A stretch of 64,000 bases of DNA from Lutjanus erythropterus (lineage: Eukaryota > Chordata > Actinopteri > Lutjaniformes > Lutjanidae), in the NCBI GenBank assembly GCA_020091685.1, contig CM034613.1, forward strand, positions 16,450,932-16,514,931, read 5' to 3'. Below are positions 46,479 through 57,947 of this stretch, piece by piece (position 1 is the stretch's first letter; the number at the start of each line of letters is the position of its first letter). The notes under the pieces are model-generated. The model was not told the DNA's origin, searched no databases, and saw only the letters and a list, made by a program, of their open reading frames with translations. The translations under genes and the position numbers were made by a program.

Positions 46479-49400
46479 ATGATGTCATCAAACAACACCA
46501 CATCAGGGGACTACACCTGCGTGCGTTTCTATGTCTCCACCGTGTCCTTCTCGGTGCTGCTCTTCTTCAACCTCATCATCAACTCCACCATCGTGCGGGT
46601 GGAGCTGCTCAGGACTCACGCCCGCTTCGTGCTGGTCTTCCACCTGCTGTTCTCCGCCCTGGTCTACCTGGGCATGAGCAGCATCTTCAACTACCAGATC
46701 CACCTGGACGCCCGGCCGGGCCGTTCCGCCTGCCTCGGCATGATCTCCATCCTGATCGCCAGCGGCTCCAACACCCTCCTCACCCTCACCGTGATGGCGC
46801 TGGACCGATACTGCGCCGTGTGCCACCCGATGCGCTACACCTCCACCTGCACGGCCCGGTACTGGCCCTGGCTGCTGGGGGTGCTCACGTGGATGGTGGC
46901 TCTGATCAACCCCATCAGTCTGCTCCTCCGCCCGAGCACCGGCGGGGAGGACTATGGGGGGTCGTGCGGGGCAGACCAGCAGAAGAAAGGCGAGCTGCAC
47001 AAGGTGGTGTTCATCGGTCTGTGCGCGCTGCTCATCATCTACAGCTATGTCAGGATACTGGTGGAGGGACGGAGGTTGGGGGTGCTCAATAGGCGCAACC
47101 GGACCGGGTGTAGGACGATCGCGCTGCACGGCAGCCAGCTGGCGGTGTACATCCTCCCAAACTTTGTCACCTTCGTGTTGACCACGTTAAACAAGAAAGG
47201 GCTCATCCAGCAGGAGACTAAAGAGCTGTCAGCCGTGGTCAACTTCGCTTTTTTCAGCTTGGCGCAGTGTGTTGCGCCGGTTGTTTACGGTTTGCGCAAA
47301 GAGGAACTAATGGAGGCGTTGAGTCACAGATTCCCCTGCTGCTCCAGATACTTAAAGACGGTCCTCGGCTGGACGGTGCGCAGCAACTGGACACACAGCC
47401 ACCACAGAGGACGGTATGTTATCAGCGACATCAGCAGAAGTTTTTACTTAAAATCCACACAGAGATCAGGCATACATGCCAAACCTGAGACCTCAAAAAT
47501 AAAGGGTACCTTGGAGTTGTAGGGCTAAAGCTGTGCAGTGCCAGAAACAGGTTGTGATGAAGTAAATGAAAAAAGGTTTGGAAATGTGTTTAAAAAACTG
47601 GGAGAAATACAGAAGAATTGTGTGAAATAGGGAATCAGGGAAAATCATGTTGTTGGCAAGTATGAAATCAGGGTACAAGTTTCCCATGAGGAACCATTTA
47701 TAAAGAATCAACACGTTTTAACTAATGAGTTATTTTTACTTTTGACCATTACTTTCAGTTTTCACTTTCACAAAATAAATAATAAAATAAATATTGACAG
47801 TGCAGTTACACTGGGGCCCCTGGGGTGGCGGGGGACTAGAGAGAGCAGGTCCTACATGGAGAATCGACCTTCACAAGTGATTCTGATTGCCACCTTGGAA
47901 ATGTGCCTGTTTCCTGTTTCAAAGAAGTAGTCATGCTAAATTAAAAATGGTACCATTTGCCATTTTCTAAAACTAAATTATATTCTACATAAACTATAGA
48001 GGTATAACCTAGGTGTAACAGTGATTACTGGGTAATATGTATGTTTATGTCTAATGTCAAGTTTCTATTTGATCATGTGACGAGACAATAAGATATAAGG
48101 TAGCCAGTGTAGGTGCAAAAGTGCATGCTTGTTCCCCTCGTTGCAGCCTGCACTGGGGCCAATCTTAGCTACCGTACACCACAGATAAAAGCCACATGAG
48201 AAAAAGGAGAACACAAGTACAAAAGTCTAAACAAACAAACCACAACCATCAGGTCAGATTAACATACATAACACCAGAGGTTACAGTAATAATGTGCAAT
48301 ATGAACAATCAATAAAATTCCTGCAGTAATGTATTAGAGATGCAACGCTCTACAATATTCATATAGTTTTCCCAAATTTTATAAAATTGTCCTGTTTTTG
48401 AATGGAATATAGCCTACATGTAAGGTACTTTAATGGTCAGGGGCGGAGTGTTTTTTGGGGCCTAAGACAAACGTTCATTTATGGTGGAGTGCGGAGGAAA
48501 CGCAGGAAAGAAGCCGCTTCTTATTCGGATAGTAGCAGCAGCAGTGGCGGTGGATACTTCTGTATCTCTTGGCAGATGGCAGCGGGGAGAACAGGCAGTG
48601 GCTGGGTGGGTTTTGTTTTTCAGTATCCTCCTCTTTTAGCACTGCTAAACTAAATTAAATTATAAGCATAATTAATTAGCATAAGTAAAGGAAAAAACAT
48701 AAGTGTATGAGGCGTTTGATTGGGCCTTTGGTAGGTATTGCCAGCTTTTGGCTAATGGTGAGTCTCCTCCTGCTAATGGCACGAAATCAAACAATACTCT
48801 CTGCCAGCCGTTAAAAGTTAACACTTTCTCATGAATCCACTGCTATAAAATGTTCCTCCTCACAGCCGAAGTAAGAACACAGTACAGTCTTATTATGTTT
48901 TGTTGTTAAATATGAGTGTCGATCTGTAGGGCTAAGTTATGGCTTATTAATGAGAGAAACCTTTCAGTTGCCAGGCTGAGTCATTAATGATGAAGTCATT
49001 AAAAGATGCTCACCAGTTTGTCACTTTTTAATGAATCATCTAGTTCAAACGTTTTCCAAGTGGGAGGGGGGGCCTCCCCAGGGGGCGTCAAGCTGTTTCA
49101 GGGGAGGCTCAGTGAATGGAAGTGATAAAATATATTAAATATGTGTGATTTGGTTCAAGAAATAGTTTAGAGATACAGCAATGGATAATTTTATGGGTTT
49201 TCCCTCTTTCCCAGAATCAAGATCTAATAAATGCCTCTCGACAGACCTTTTTTTAGTCTTACGTTATGTGCCTCTGTACCTTGGCTGAACTGTTGAATGT
49301 CTGTGAGATCAAATAGCATAATAATGATTTCATAGACGTCCAGGAATTGAGCAAAATAAGTAAGAAAAGCAAAGGGTGAGGGTGGTGCCTGTTTCTAAGT

Positions 49401-51947
49401 TGTGACTGAGGGGAGGCCCACAGTGTCAGAATCTGAAAACCCCTGACTGAGGTGATAAGAGGCCATCAGCAAAAGATAAGTCACGTCCAATGTGTTAATA
49501 GGTAGTAGGTCAAAGATTTAAAAAATAATAATAATTAATCAAAGTTGTAGCCTTAACTGTTAATAAATACCTAGTAAATTGACTGGAGCCACAACAGGAC
49601 AACCCAAAATTTGTTCTGGCTTAAAGCCGATGAATAAAACACCAGTAAGTTATTCATTAGCCCTTAACAAAGCCATTACATCATCAGAAAGTGGTTTTCA
49701 AATGGAAAATGAATACCATCTCTGTATGCAGCCGTGTGCATAGTGAATAATATTATTAATCAGAAAAAAATAACTCAGCACGAATAATTGAAATTTCCAC
49801 ACCTTAAGTAAAAGTCACATGAAGTCATGTGAGACATCTGTGACACGTGAGATACTTGAATACTGAGGAAGAACAGCTCATTCAGAACAAACCTGATAGT
49901 AGTGTAGGCCACATCTTTTAACCACATCGACCAGGTGAGAGCAGGGGTGTAGCAAGAATTATATCACAGCAAGTGATGAACACCTTCATACATTCAGTTT
50001 ACTGTTTGATAAACCTTCATGTCTGTTATACATAACCAAGACACAACTCCACACATTATTTTACAGAGAAAGTGACCCAATCCTATCAGAAATTAGAATT
50101 TTAATTAACAATCCTTTGTGATTTGTTTAAGATATGTTTTAAAAAGTGTTTGATATTTTAGGAAATACACTAAATCTTTTTTTTTGGGGGGGGGGGGGGG
50201 ATTGATACCACTCTCATGACTGTGAGGTAAATATAAAGCTACCTCCGGGCTGTTGTTAGCTTAGCTTAGCATAAACACTGGAAACAGCTAGTCTGGCTCT
50301 GCTAAACGGTAAATTAACATCTGAAGCTCACTAATTAACACATTATATCTTGTTTGTTTCATACCTACAAAAATTTAAGGTAACATAAGCTAACAGGCTG
50401 CTGGTTGTAGCTTCCTATCCGAAATTAGTGTTAACCAACAATCTTTTACAGCCAGTGCAAGATATGTTAAAGGAATAGTTCAGCATTTAGGGACATACAC
50501 TCATTCACTTTGTTGCTGAGAGTTAGATGAGAAGATTGATACCACTCTCACGCCTGTGCGGTAAATATAAAGCTTCCACTGGTTTGTAGTTAGCTTAGTA
50601 GCTTAGCATAAAGATTGGAAACAGCTAGCCTGGCTCTGGACTTTTTCTCAGCTGGGAGCAGTGACTTGCTGGGTCTCTGAGGGGAATTTTGTTAGAGTCA
50701 GACAGGACCAAACTAGTTTTTTACCCATGTTTGAGGTCTTTATACAAAGCTAAGCTAAGCTAAGCTAACTGGTTGCTGGCTATAGCTTAACCAAAACACT
50801 TTACTGAAATTCTAAAATACATTATTAAGATTATTTACTGTGGGGGTGTATGAGGTACTTATTGGTAGTTAGTGTAGCTTATTACCTAGAGTAGATGTGG
50901 ATTGGTGGTTTGAAGAAGCAGCAGGAGTACTAGTGTAGTTTGTGCTGCCGTGGACAAGGTCAGCAAGAAACATATTTTAGCCACTTGGAGTTGTAGTTTA
51001 AGCGTATGCTTTATTTAGAATGTTTTCACAGCTTTAATTTGCCGTCAGACAGCCTTTTCCGGCAGTAAACCATTGTTATAGAAGCCAGATATCTGTCTCC
51101 AATCCAACCAAACTCCACAGCCAAAATCAATAAATTTTACCTTATAGAACAAGTGAGTTGCTGGCCTACCGTTGCCTTGATCTCTTAGTTGGTTTGTGTT
51201 ATTGTGTGACATTAGTGAATCCAAACTAGCCCTTTTAAATACCAAAGTCACACAATAGCACAAACCAACAAGCAGATCAAGGCAGCAGTAAACCAGCAGC
51301 TCCTGTGTTCTGCAAAGTAAAATGACTGATTTTAGCTATGGAGTTTGGTTGGTCTGGAGAGTGCCATATTCGGTTTATACAATGGAAGTCTCCCATGACA
51401 AAAGGCTGCAAACTGAAGCTACAAACGTTTAATAACCAGAAATGTGTAAGCAGATTATGTAAAACAGTGCAAAGAAGTACTGAATGAAAGAGCTAAAGTG
51501 AAAAAAATAAAGTCTTTGAAGATGGGTGATTAATCGCAGGATTGAGCTGGTTGATCGAAAGAAACGTGTCGATTAGCATCAGGTTCAATACTACAATGAC
51601 TACTGCTACTACTATGACTAAATGAGCAATTAAAATGCACTTTTGTTTGCATGAGCTCAGGAAGAAACTGCATTTACTTCCCTTTTAGGTGTTTTGGAAA
51701 TTTTAGTGTTACGACACTTCACCACAACACCACAAACAAAGAGCGCACCAGTTCCTTGCTTAAGTGTTATTTAAAGATCTGTTTTATTCTCTTTTTATTA
51801 CCCCCCAGGGAGCGAACACTGACAGCCCAGACAATCATCTCCCTAGAGGTGCCGCAGGTCCCAGAGGAGGAGGAAACCACTCCGATATCAGTCACGAGTT
51901 CCTCACATGACTTAGACTCATGTCAAGGCAACACGGACAAAGCCTGA
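46479..51947 (+). CDS. Rhodopsin-family GPCR, GPR148/odorant-receptor-131-like (2 exons, 357 aa)
   Basis: Exon 1 is 46479-47413 and exon 2 is 51809-51947. The open frame of exon 1 runs on to a stop at 47522, but an ideal donor (CG|GTATGT) and a distant acceptor (CCCCCCAG|G) join in frame to a 45-residue tail. Seven hydrophobic segments are seen: TM1 about 18-40 with Asn35, TM2 51-72, TM3 86-108, TM4 130-150, TM5 176-195, TM6 214-236 and TM7 253-272. Two N-glycosylation sequons (Asn5, Asn6), Cys85 and Cys163 for the usual disulfide, and DRY at 109-111 (ALDRYCAVCHP) are present; TM7 has APVVYGLR in place of NPxxY. YGLR and HGxQL are shared with fish OR131-type receptors. The tail is rich in Ser/Thr and acids, suiting arrestin control. 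Ligand unknown. The translated region is unusually GC-rich for this window. Confidence 0.9.
48470..48620. repeat. LINE-like (L2/Maui type) fragment in the GPCR intron
   Basis: 'gatacttctgtatctcttgg' followed by 'cagatggcagcgggga' and 'acaggcagtggctggg' are the blocks also seen at 35.12-35.26 kb. Confidence 0.5.
49040..49440. repeat. Possible hAT-type remnant in the GPCR intron
   Basis: Left 'gttttccaagtgggaggggg' and right 'tctgaaaacccctgactgag' could be diverged inverted ends; the interior is unassigned. The case is weak. Confidence 0.3.
50160..50790. repeat. 'gttagcttagctt' repeat, two tandem units, with G15 run
   Basis: Two diverged units of about 320 bp each contain 'gattgataccactctca', 'gtaaatataaagct', 'ttagcttagc' and 'ggaaacagctag'; the second begins 'ggaatagttcagcatttagg'. 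The cluster ends with 'aaagctaagctaagctaagc' in inverse orientation. Fifteen G at 50186-50200 follow nine T. Confidence 0.7.
51019..51428. mobile_element. Fold-back MITE family P2, copy 1
   Basis: Long inverted arms: 'cgtcagacagccttttccgg' through 'gtgttattgtgtgacattag' on the left, complements on the right up to 'tcccatgacaaaaggctgca'. The second copy at 62.16-62.56 kb shares most of the text. It lies in the GPCR intron about 380 bp before exon 2. Confidence 0.7.
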
Positions 51948-52282
51948 CGGGGAAAAAGCAGGTCAATGTCAGGATCCTGACAGTCAGAGGAACATTTGGA
52001 TAAATGTGACCTCAGCTCAGGTCATGAAGGGAACGAAAGGAATTGCCTTGGACATTATAACGCAGGTTTTTTTCCTCACAAGAGAACAAATAGACCAGGA
52101 CAGCGTATCTGAATTTTGCTCAGTTTTGGACCTTTTCTCAGGCGAGCACACACTGGACCTTCTCAGTGGCCATCAGCAAAAGACGGTATGGTTTCAGAAG
52201 AAGTGGACCGTTCTCTCCTTGTAAATTATTCTGGCTGGTCCAGGGATTTATGCCACAGGTCACACTTCCCTGACCTCTATGC

Positions 52283-52288
52283 AATAAA
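52283..52288 (+). terminator. Poly(A) signal of the GPCR gene
   Basis: AATAAA about 335 bases after the stop codon of exon 2; it supports exon 2 being the last exon. Confidence 0.5.
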
Positions 52289-52779
52289 CAATCCTCCATC
52301 ATACTGGATTAAAATGACTGACATGGAGGAGACACATGAACATATCCTCAAGTTGAATATTGCTTCTATGTGTTCTTAACCTTGTGGAAATTAAAAATTA
52401 TGAGTTGAATGGTTTTGATCCAGTTGAATGTTTCCACCACTTTTGAAACGAAGAGATGCATCTGCATTTCATCATTCAGTTTGATAGAAAATTTAAGTTT
52501 TAAGCACAAAAGTTCGTTGAGGCCGGTTGATCAGATTCAGCGATAGTTTTGAGAAATACGCTTTGCTTTCTTACCGAGAATTAGATGAGGAGTCTGATAC
52601 GACTCTCGTATCCATCTGCTGGGTATGGTAACGGTTAAACAGCCGAAGTGTTGCTTTGAGTTTCAGTATTTTGAGATAAGAGGATTGGTACAAAAAAGTG
52701 GATTTATCTCATTTTAGATCACATTCTGGGCTGTGCATCAGTCATCTCTTTAGTTCAGAGTTCACACCTGAAACTTCAT

Positions 52780-53130
52780 ATACATATTTTCCCTGGCCTG
52801 TGGTACCATTTATCCATCTAGATTTTTTTGGTGTGAGTTGCAGAATTTTGCATATCAGCCTTGGAGATGTCCGCCTTCTCTCTAGGTGCTGAAATCCCCC
52901 CAAAATACAGGTAGAAACTACTTTATTTTTAATAGAAAAGAAAGTAGTTCCTGTAGATTCTCCTGCAGAAAGAAAGTAGTTCCTATGAAACTGCTCACAA
53001 CAAGGTGCGTGGATTATCTTGAGGATCCAGGATGTAACTTTTGGAGAGAAGGCAGACGTCTCTACAGGCAACATCTTCAAAACTCTGCAACACACACCAA
53101 AAAAAATCTAGATGGATAAATAGCATTACA
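52780..53130. mobile_element. Fold-back MITE family P1, copy
   Basis: 'ggcctgtggtaccatttatc' and 'catctagatttttttggtgt' on the left, 'tctagatggataaatagcat' on the right, and the central 'gaaactgctcacaacaaggt' identify it. The outer ends are lost. Confidence 0.65.
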
Positions 53131-53661
53131 AAAAAAGAAATAAAGAAATGAGGGTCTCTTCAGTCTGCGTCCATCAGAGTGGACAAACCTGATGCAGAAC
53201 TACCATATTGAATCTACAGGTCATATATTTCATGTATATTTTGTTTTGCTGTTCTGGTACAGTTGAACCAAACTCCATTCTAAAAGTAGGCGTTTTACGG
53301 TAAAGCCATAAAAACTTTAGTTTCATCATCATTAAGACTCTTTTCTGGTTCACTCTGATCTACAGACACATTCAGCTCACACGTAATTTACTCAGAAACA
53401 TCGTGAACTAACCTGTGATGAAGAGTTTGCCACAGACACACAGACTATACGGTCTGTCTGCTTTTGCAGTGCATGTTTTCAGCCACAGGGAGGCTTGGTC
53501 GTGGGACTTGACGTATGGCTGCTCTCATCTCATTCCTGGATTTTGTTAGGTTCAAAGAGAGCTAGATTAGCTGTTCCTGTCTTTATGCTAAACTATGCTA
53601 ACTGTATCCTAGTATTAGCTTGGCAATTAACAGACACCCATGCAAGTGATAATTATCCATC

Positions 53662-53880
53662 TTAAAAGGGACAGGTCATCCTAAAATTAAAAAATACATG
53701 TTTTTTCTCAAGCCTGTAGTGCTATTTGTCCATCTAGATAGTTTTGGTGTGAGCTGCCGAGTTTTGGCGATGTCTAGAAAATGACGGAACTGGAAGGCAC
53801 CTGGCTTGTGGCGCTCAAAGTGAAAAAAAAAAAAAAACATTTGAAAAACGCAACAGCAAAAAATCTTTCCCGAAATCATG
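53662..53880. mobile_element. Fold-back MITE family P1, left half
   Basis: TTAAAAGGGACAGGTCATCC, then 'cctgtagtgctatttgtcca' and 'tagttttggtgtgagctgcc'; the right half is missing. Confidence 0.6.
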
Positions 53881-54089
53881 ACCTGAGGGGTTTTCCATCA
53901 ACGTGGATAAAGGAAAAGCCCGGCTTATTTTGATGAGTTCAGCTAGTTTAAGTATTTTAAAGGTTAACATTTATAGTTTAAGAAAAAAGAGCACCAAAGT
54001 TGTTTTGAAGTTATTTATTTATTTACTGAATTTGTTCAGGCTATGAAGACAAAAAAACAACAACATTAAATAAGCTTGTATATCTTCTT

Positions 54090-54262
54090 CCTTTTTTTCT
54101 ACATAGTACAGCTGAAAAGAGACAAGGAAAGAAGGGATGAGAGGAGGAGGACAACCTGTAGGTCGGCTTCGGGTTGGAGTCGAACCTGTGTTGCTGCTCA
54201 GTACGTGGGGTGGATGCTCATTAGGACAGAGCAACGCACATTTGGATTTGCACTATTTTGAC
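54090..54262 (-). mobile_element. tRNA-derived SINE, minus strand
   Basis: Read on the minus strand it has 'gagcagcaacacaggttcga' with GGTTCGACTCC, an exact RNA polymerase III B-box, then 'aacccgaagccgacc', a CT-rich run and 'ttttcagctgtactatgtag' before an A-rich tail. This order fits a common teleost tRNA-SINE. The A-box end is worn. Confidence 0.65.
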
Positions 54263-55849
54263 ATTTACTTAGTCTGCGGGGTTTTTTTTTTTTGCTAGTC
54301 GTCTTTTTCGTTTCGCAGCATTTGCCTTTTTTTTTTTTTCCATGACCACTCCTTTATACTCTTCATATCGTATAATCTGCAGGGTTTGTTTCACTGCTGA
54401 GAGGAAAACCACTAATTTTCTTATCTTATCCTCTTTTCGACAGTCAGCTCTTCTGTGCTGCTTCTGTTCTCCATTGCTAGTTAGCATCGACTACACCAGC
54501 CTAAATTGTCTTACTGGAGCTGCTTAAGCCTTGAGGGGAAGTTTAAGTTAATGCAAGCCAGGCTTTTTCCCTTAGGCACAGACTTGTTTATCAGCCTTGA
54601 TGGAATACCCCTAATCAAGATAATACACGGACGTTGTTGTGAACAGTGTCATGTAGGAACTACTTTGTGTCTACCATTGACAGAAAGTACGCCTGCCATA
54701 AGAGGAATGGTTTAACATCATTCTGACTTAAATGAGAATGAGCAATGGGTGACTTTCTCAAAGCAAAGCTGACTGTTAAATGTCGCCTCTCAATATATAC
54801 CGCTACTAAAAAAAGGAAATTATATAATCACTGGGGAGTATCCATATGCAAAGTAAGACGGTGGGTTTGGTCGACCTGTGGCACACTTGTTGCTGGGCTC
54901 CTCAGTTGAGTTTTTACTCAGACGGAGCCGCACATGCTGAGGGAAATTCTCAGCACTTTAACCGCAATACTTGTGAAGTGCTGGCACAGCCCTCACGATC
55001 TCTCGGTCTCGCACCCACAGCGCCAACACTTGTCAAAGTCAGTCGTGTATCTGAAGGCAGGAAGAGGTTCCTGTTTTTACCCGATAGCTGTCACCGTTCA
55101 CCAGCATCTATCTGGTGGCGAAGCACTTACTGGCATCCCAGTATAGAGTTTTTACCCTGGAAGACCCTGGGCTGCAGAAGTGAAAGTCAAGTTGCAGGAT
55201 GTTATCTTGGTTGTTGTGAATACAACAGAAATAGGAAGTGAGTTAGGCTGGCAACACACAGCTTTCTTTCTGCTGAGCTTCACTATTTAATTGTTTTTTT
55301 TCTTCAAAGGTTACACCATCTTTGTACAAGAGGAAAGCAAAAAGTCATTCATCATTCACAGCTACGGTGACAAAACATTTCAAGAATTTGGGGCTATATT
55401 AAAGAAACTTTTTACAGATAGAATTTTTCTAAATTCACTATTACAGATGCAAATCTAACTTCAGGAATCCTGTCTTATTTTACTTAATCCTATCTCATCT
55501 CAGATTAGGAAACCCTTAAAACTCAAAAACCCAACGTCGCTTACCTACTTTTATGTCAGTTACATAGAAACAAACACGTCTTTCCTCATCTCACCGAGCT
55601 AAACAAATTTGTAATGGTTGTCGCTGAAGCGTATAAAAAAATTGAGGAAATACGATTGGCATCAGATAAGTCAGAGGTTTTGGTAACATCTGCACAGAAG
55701 TGCAAAGATGTTAATTTTGGTGAATGTGCAATTATGCAATCTCAGGGGATAAAGGAAAGGAAGTGGACAAAGATAGCAGACAGTGTCTTCACCATATCCG
55801 GCATCTGAAGTGTAAAAGCAATAGAAGTGCAGCCACCTGGAATAAAGAA

Positions 55850-56480
55850 GTCTGCTAACACAACAGTTCACTTCTGTTAACTACCACTGCCATTAGTGAG
55901 TGTTCGCTAACACTGCTGTTAGTGGATATAACTGTTAGCTACTGTTAAGGCACACTGCAGTAACCACCATTAGCTACATTTAGCTAGTTATTAAGTTAGC
56001 TGCTACCACAGGTGGAAAATGCTGAACTTAAGTGAGTTAATTTAAAACTTTGGTTCGTTAGGATGTTATTCATGTTTCCTGTCTTTAATGGCTTTTTGCT
56101 AAGTCAGGTCCTAACCCTAATCACCATGATTACCAAACAGTTAAGAATCTGTAAGTTAGGTCTTTACCATTGTGTAAAGGCAAAAAAAAGCAGCCATACA
56201 GACTAAACACATTAGCCAACACTACTCTCAACAACTGTAAGCTAACACTACTGTTAGCAAACACTACCATTAGCTACTGTAAGCTAGCACTACCATCTGC
56301 TACTGTTAGTGAACACCACCACTAGAAACAGCTACTAACACTACCATACAGCTACTTGCTACTTCTACAGGTAGAAAAGTGAAGTTTTCCTAAAGTTTGG
56401 AGAGTTTATTTGAGTTTTGGGAAGTTGGGATGCGTCTGTATTACACTCGTCCCATCTTATGTTAGGATGGGAAGATTGAT
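55850..56480. repeat. Dispersed repeat copy 2 with tandem 'ccattagctact' modules
   Basis: Tandem 'taacactacc' and 'gttagctact' modules (about 55.9-56.35 kb) are interleaved with blocks shared with 3.48-3.73 kb ('ccaaacagttaagaatctg', 'gttttgggaagttgggatgc'). Confidence 0.5.
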
Positions 56481-57627
56481 TTATAAACTGTTAATTATGA
56501 ACTATTCAGGCCAACAGTAACAAAAGGTATGTTTAGACAGAGTAAATTAAACAGACATTCATCTCTCTTACCGGTACAAGCTAAGACAGATAAACAGAAA
56601 GACAGATGAAGAGATGCTATATTTATTAATCTAAATAGTTAAGTATGTTGCTAAAACAAAAAGCTCAAAGTACATCTGCACGACCGCTTTGACTCCACCA
56701 AAAACAGTTGAGACAATCATCTGGCACCTGCATCAGACATATTTCTAGAAAACATGTGACTTTCTTTTTTTGAAGGCATGTGATCTCATATGATCAGACA
56801 ACTACTGACTTAAAAAAACAGCAACAGAAGCAGCACTGCTTGTCACAATACACGTTTAAGGAAAGGCAAGAATGTGCAGATCTAATTTAAGTTTTTTGAA
56901 TGCTTTAACACACTGATACAGCAGAATAAGTGCATTTATTGTACAAGAAAATTCTTAAAAATCTCTCTAAACCTGGTATGCAGACTGGTGGTTCATTTTC
57001 TACAATTACAGTAAATGATGCCTGCTACCTTCAGCTGAGAAAATAAACAGTCGCACTTTGGATGTTAATGTTGACGGCCATTAGAGTCAAGCTGACCTGC
57101 ATGTTTTTTTAAAAAAACAAAAAACAAATGAAGGCTCTCTCTGTTTGACTCAACAGGAATTTCAAACAGCATCTGTGGACCGGTTTGTAAGGCAAAGGTT
57201 TCACTCCTGACATTAATGTTTCTGTGATGAGCACCAAGTGAGCTTAATAAACATGCAGAAAGGCATGAAAGTACATAAACACCACACCGTTATATACATT
57301 TCAACACAATGTAGATACATGTACAAACTAAACTGCCATTTAAAATACCTTTGTGTACAAATCACTTAAAACAGATTAGTTTCCTGTTAACTGGCCTCCT
57401 ATCTCAAAATTGCATTGATATTTATGTTTCTAAAGTAACACTTTAACTTAAAGGTTCATAAGATTAAATGACAGGATCATTCAATCACTTGCAGTCATGA
57501 AGCCTGAGATAAAGTAAAGGTAAAAGCTCCATGAACACGTTCGAGACAGTCATCAGTCGGTCAGTCATCAGCTGAATTATCTGCAGAAATAGTGATTTTT
57601 CTGTCAGATTGTTCGGTTTTAATGATT

Positions 57628-57633
57628 TTTATT
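57628..57633 (-). terminator. Poly(A) signal of acadvl
   Basis: AATAAA on the minus strand about 315 bases beyond the stop codon at 57948. Confidence 0.5.
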
Positions 57634-57947
57634 CCCTGTAGATTGAACCTGCAGCTCAAATTTCAACCTCCAGCCCAAACTCTGGAGCTCTTCAGCCAGA
57701 ATTAGATAAATAAGTAGCTAAAAAAAACAGGTTCACAACACATGATTTCTGTGTAGAAACTGTGAATCTTTCAGCCCCACGATGCAGTGTGGATGCTCGA
57801 TTACGAAGAGCAGATAAAAGAGCAACGATGAGGCAATGATGGCAATATGTGAGAGGACTCGGACGATCCAGAACCTGGCTACAGATGTAGAAGAGTGGGA
57901 AAAAAAAAAAAAAAAACGGAAATGGACATGAAGATATTGTGGTGTGT

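Larger units (their letters stand above)
52290..57627. other. Intergenic DNA between the GPCR and acadvl
   Basis: Holds copies of the P1 fold-back family (52.78-53.13, 53.66-53.88 and part at 54.62-54.69 kb), a SINE (54.09-54.26 kb), a GC-richer unassigned block (54.85-55.25 kb) with two overlapping open frames of 131 and 70 codons of no known family, and a dispersed repeat with a 'taccattagctact' tandem (55.85-56.48 kb). No exon is supported. Confidence 0.55.

Noticed and set aside
46337-47129. Two long open frames (251 aa plus, 208 aa minus) over the GPCR exon
   Set aside because: They are out-of-frame shadows caused by GC-rich codons; composition is His/Pro/Arg- or Glu/Gln-rich with no domain, while the 46479 frame has seven membrane helices and DRY.
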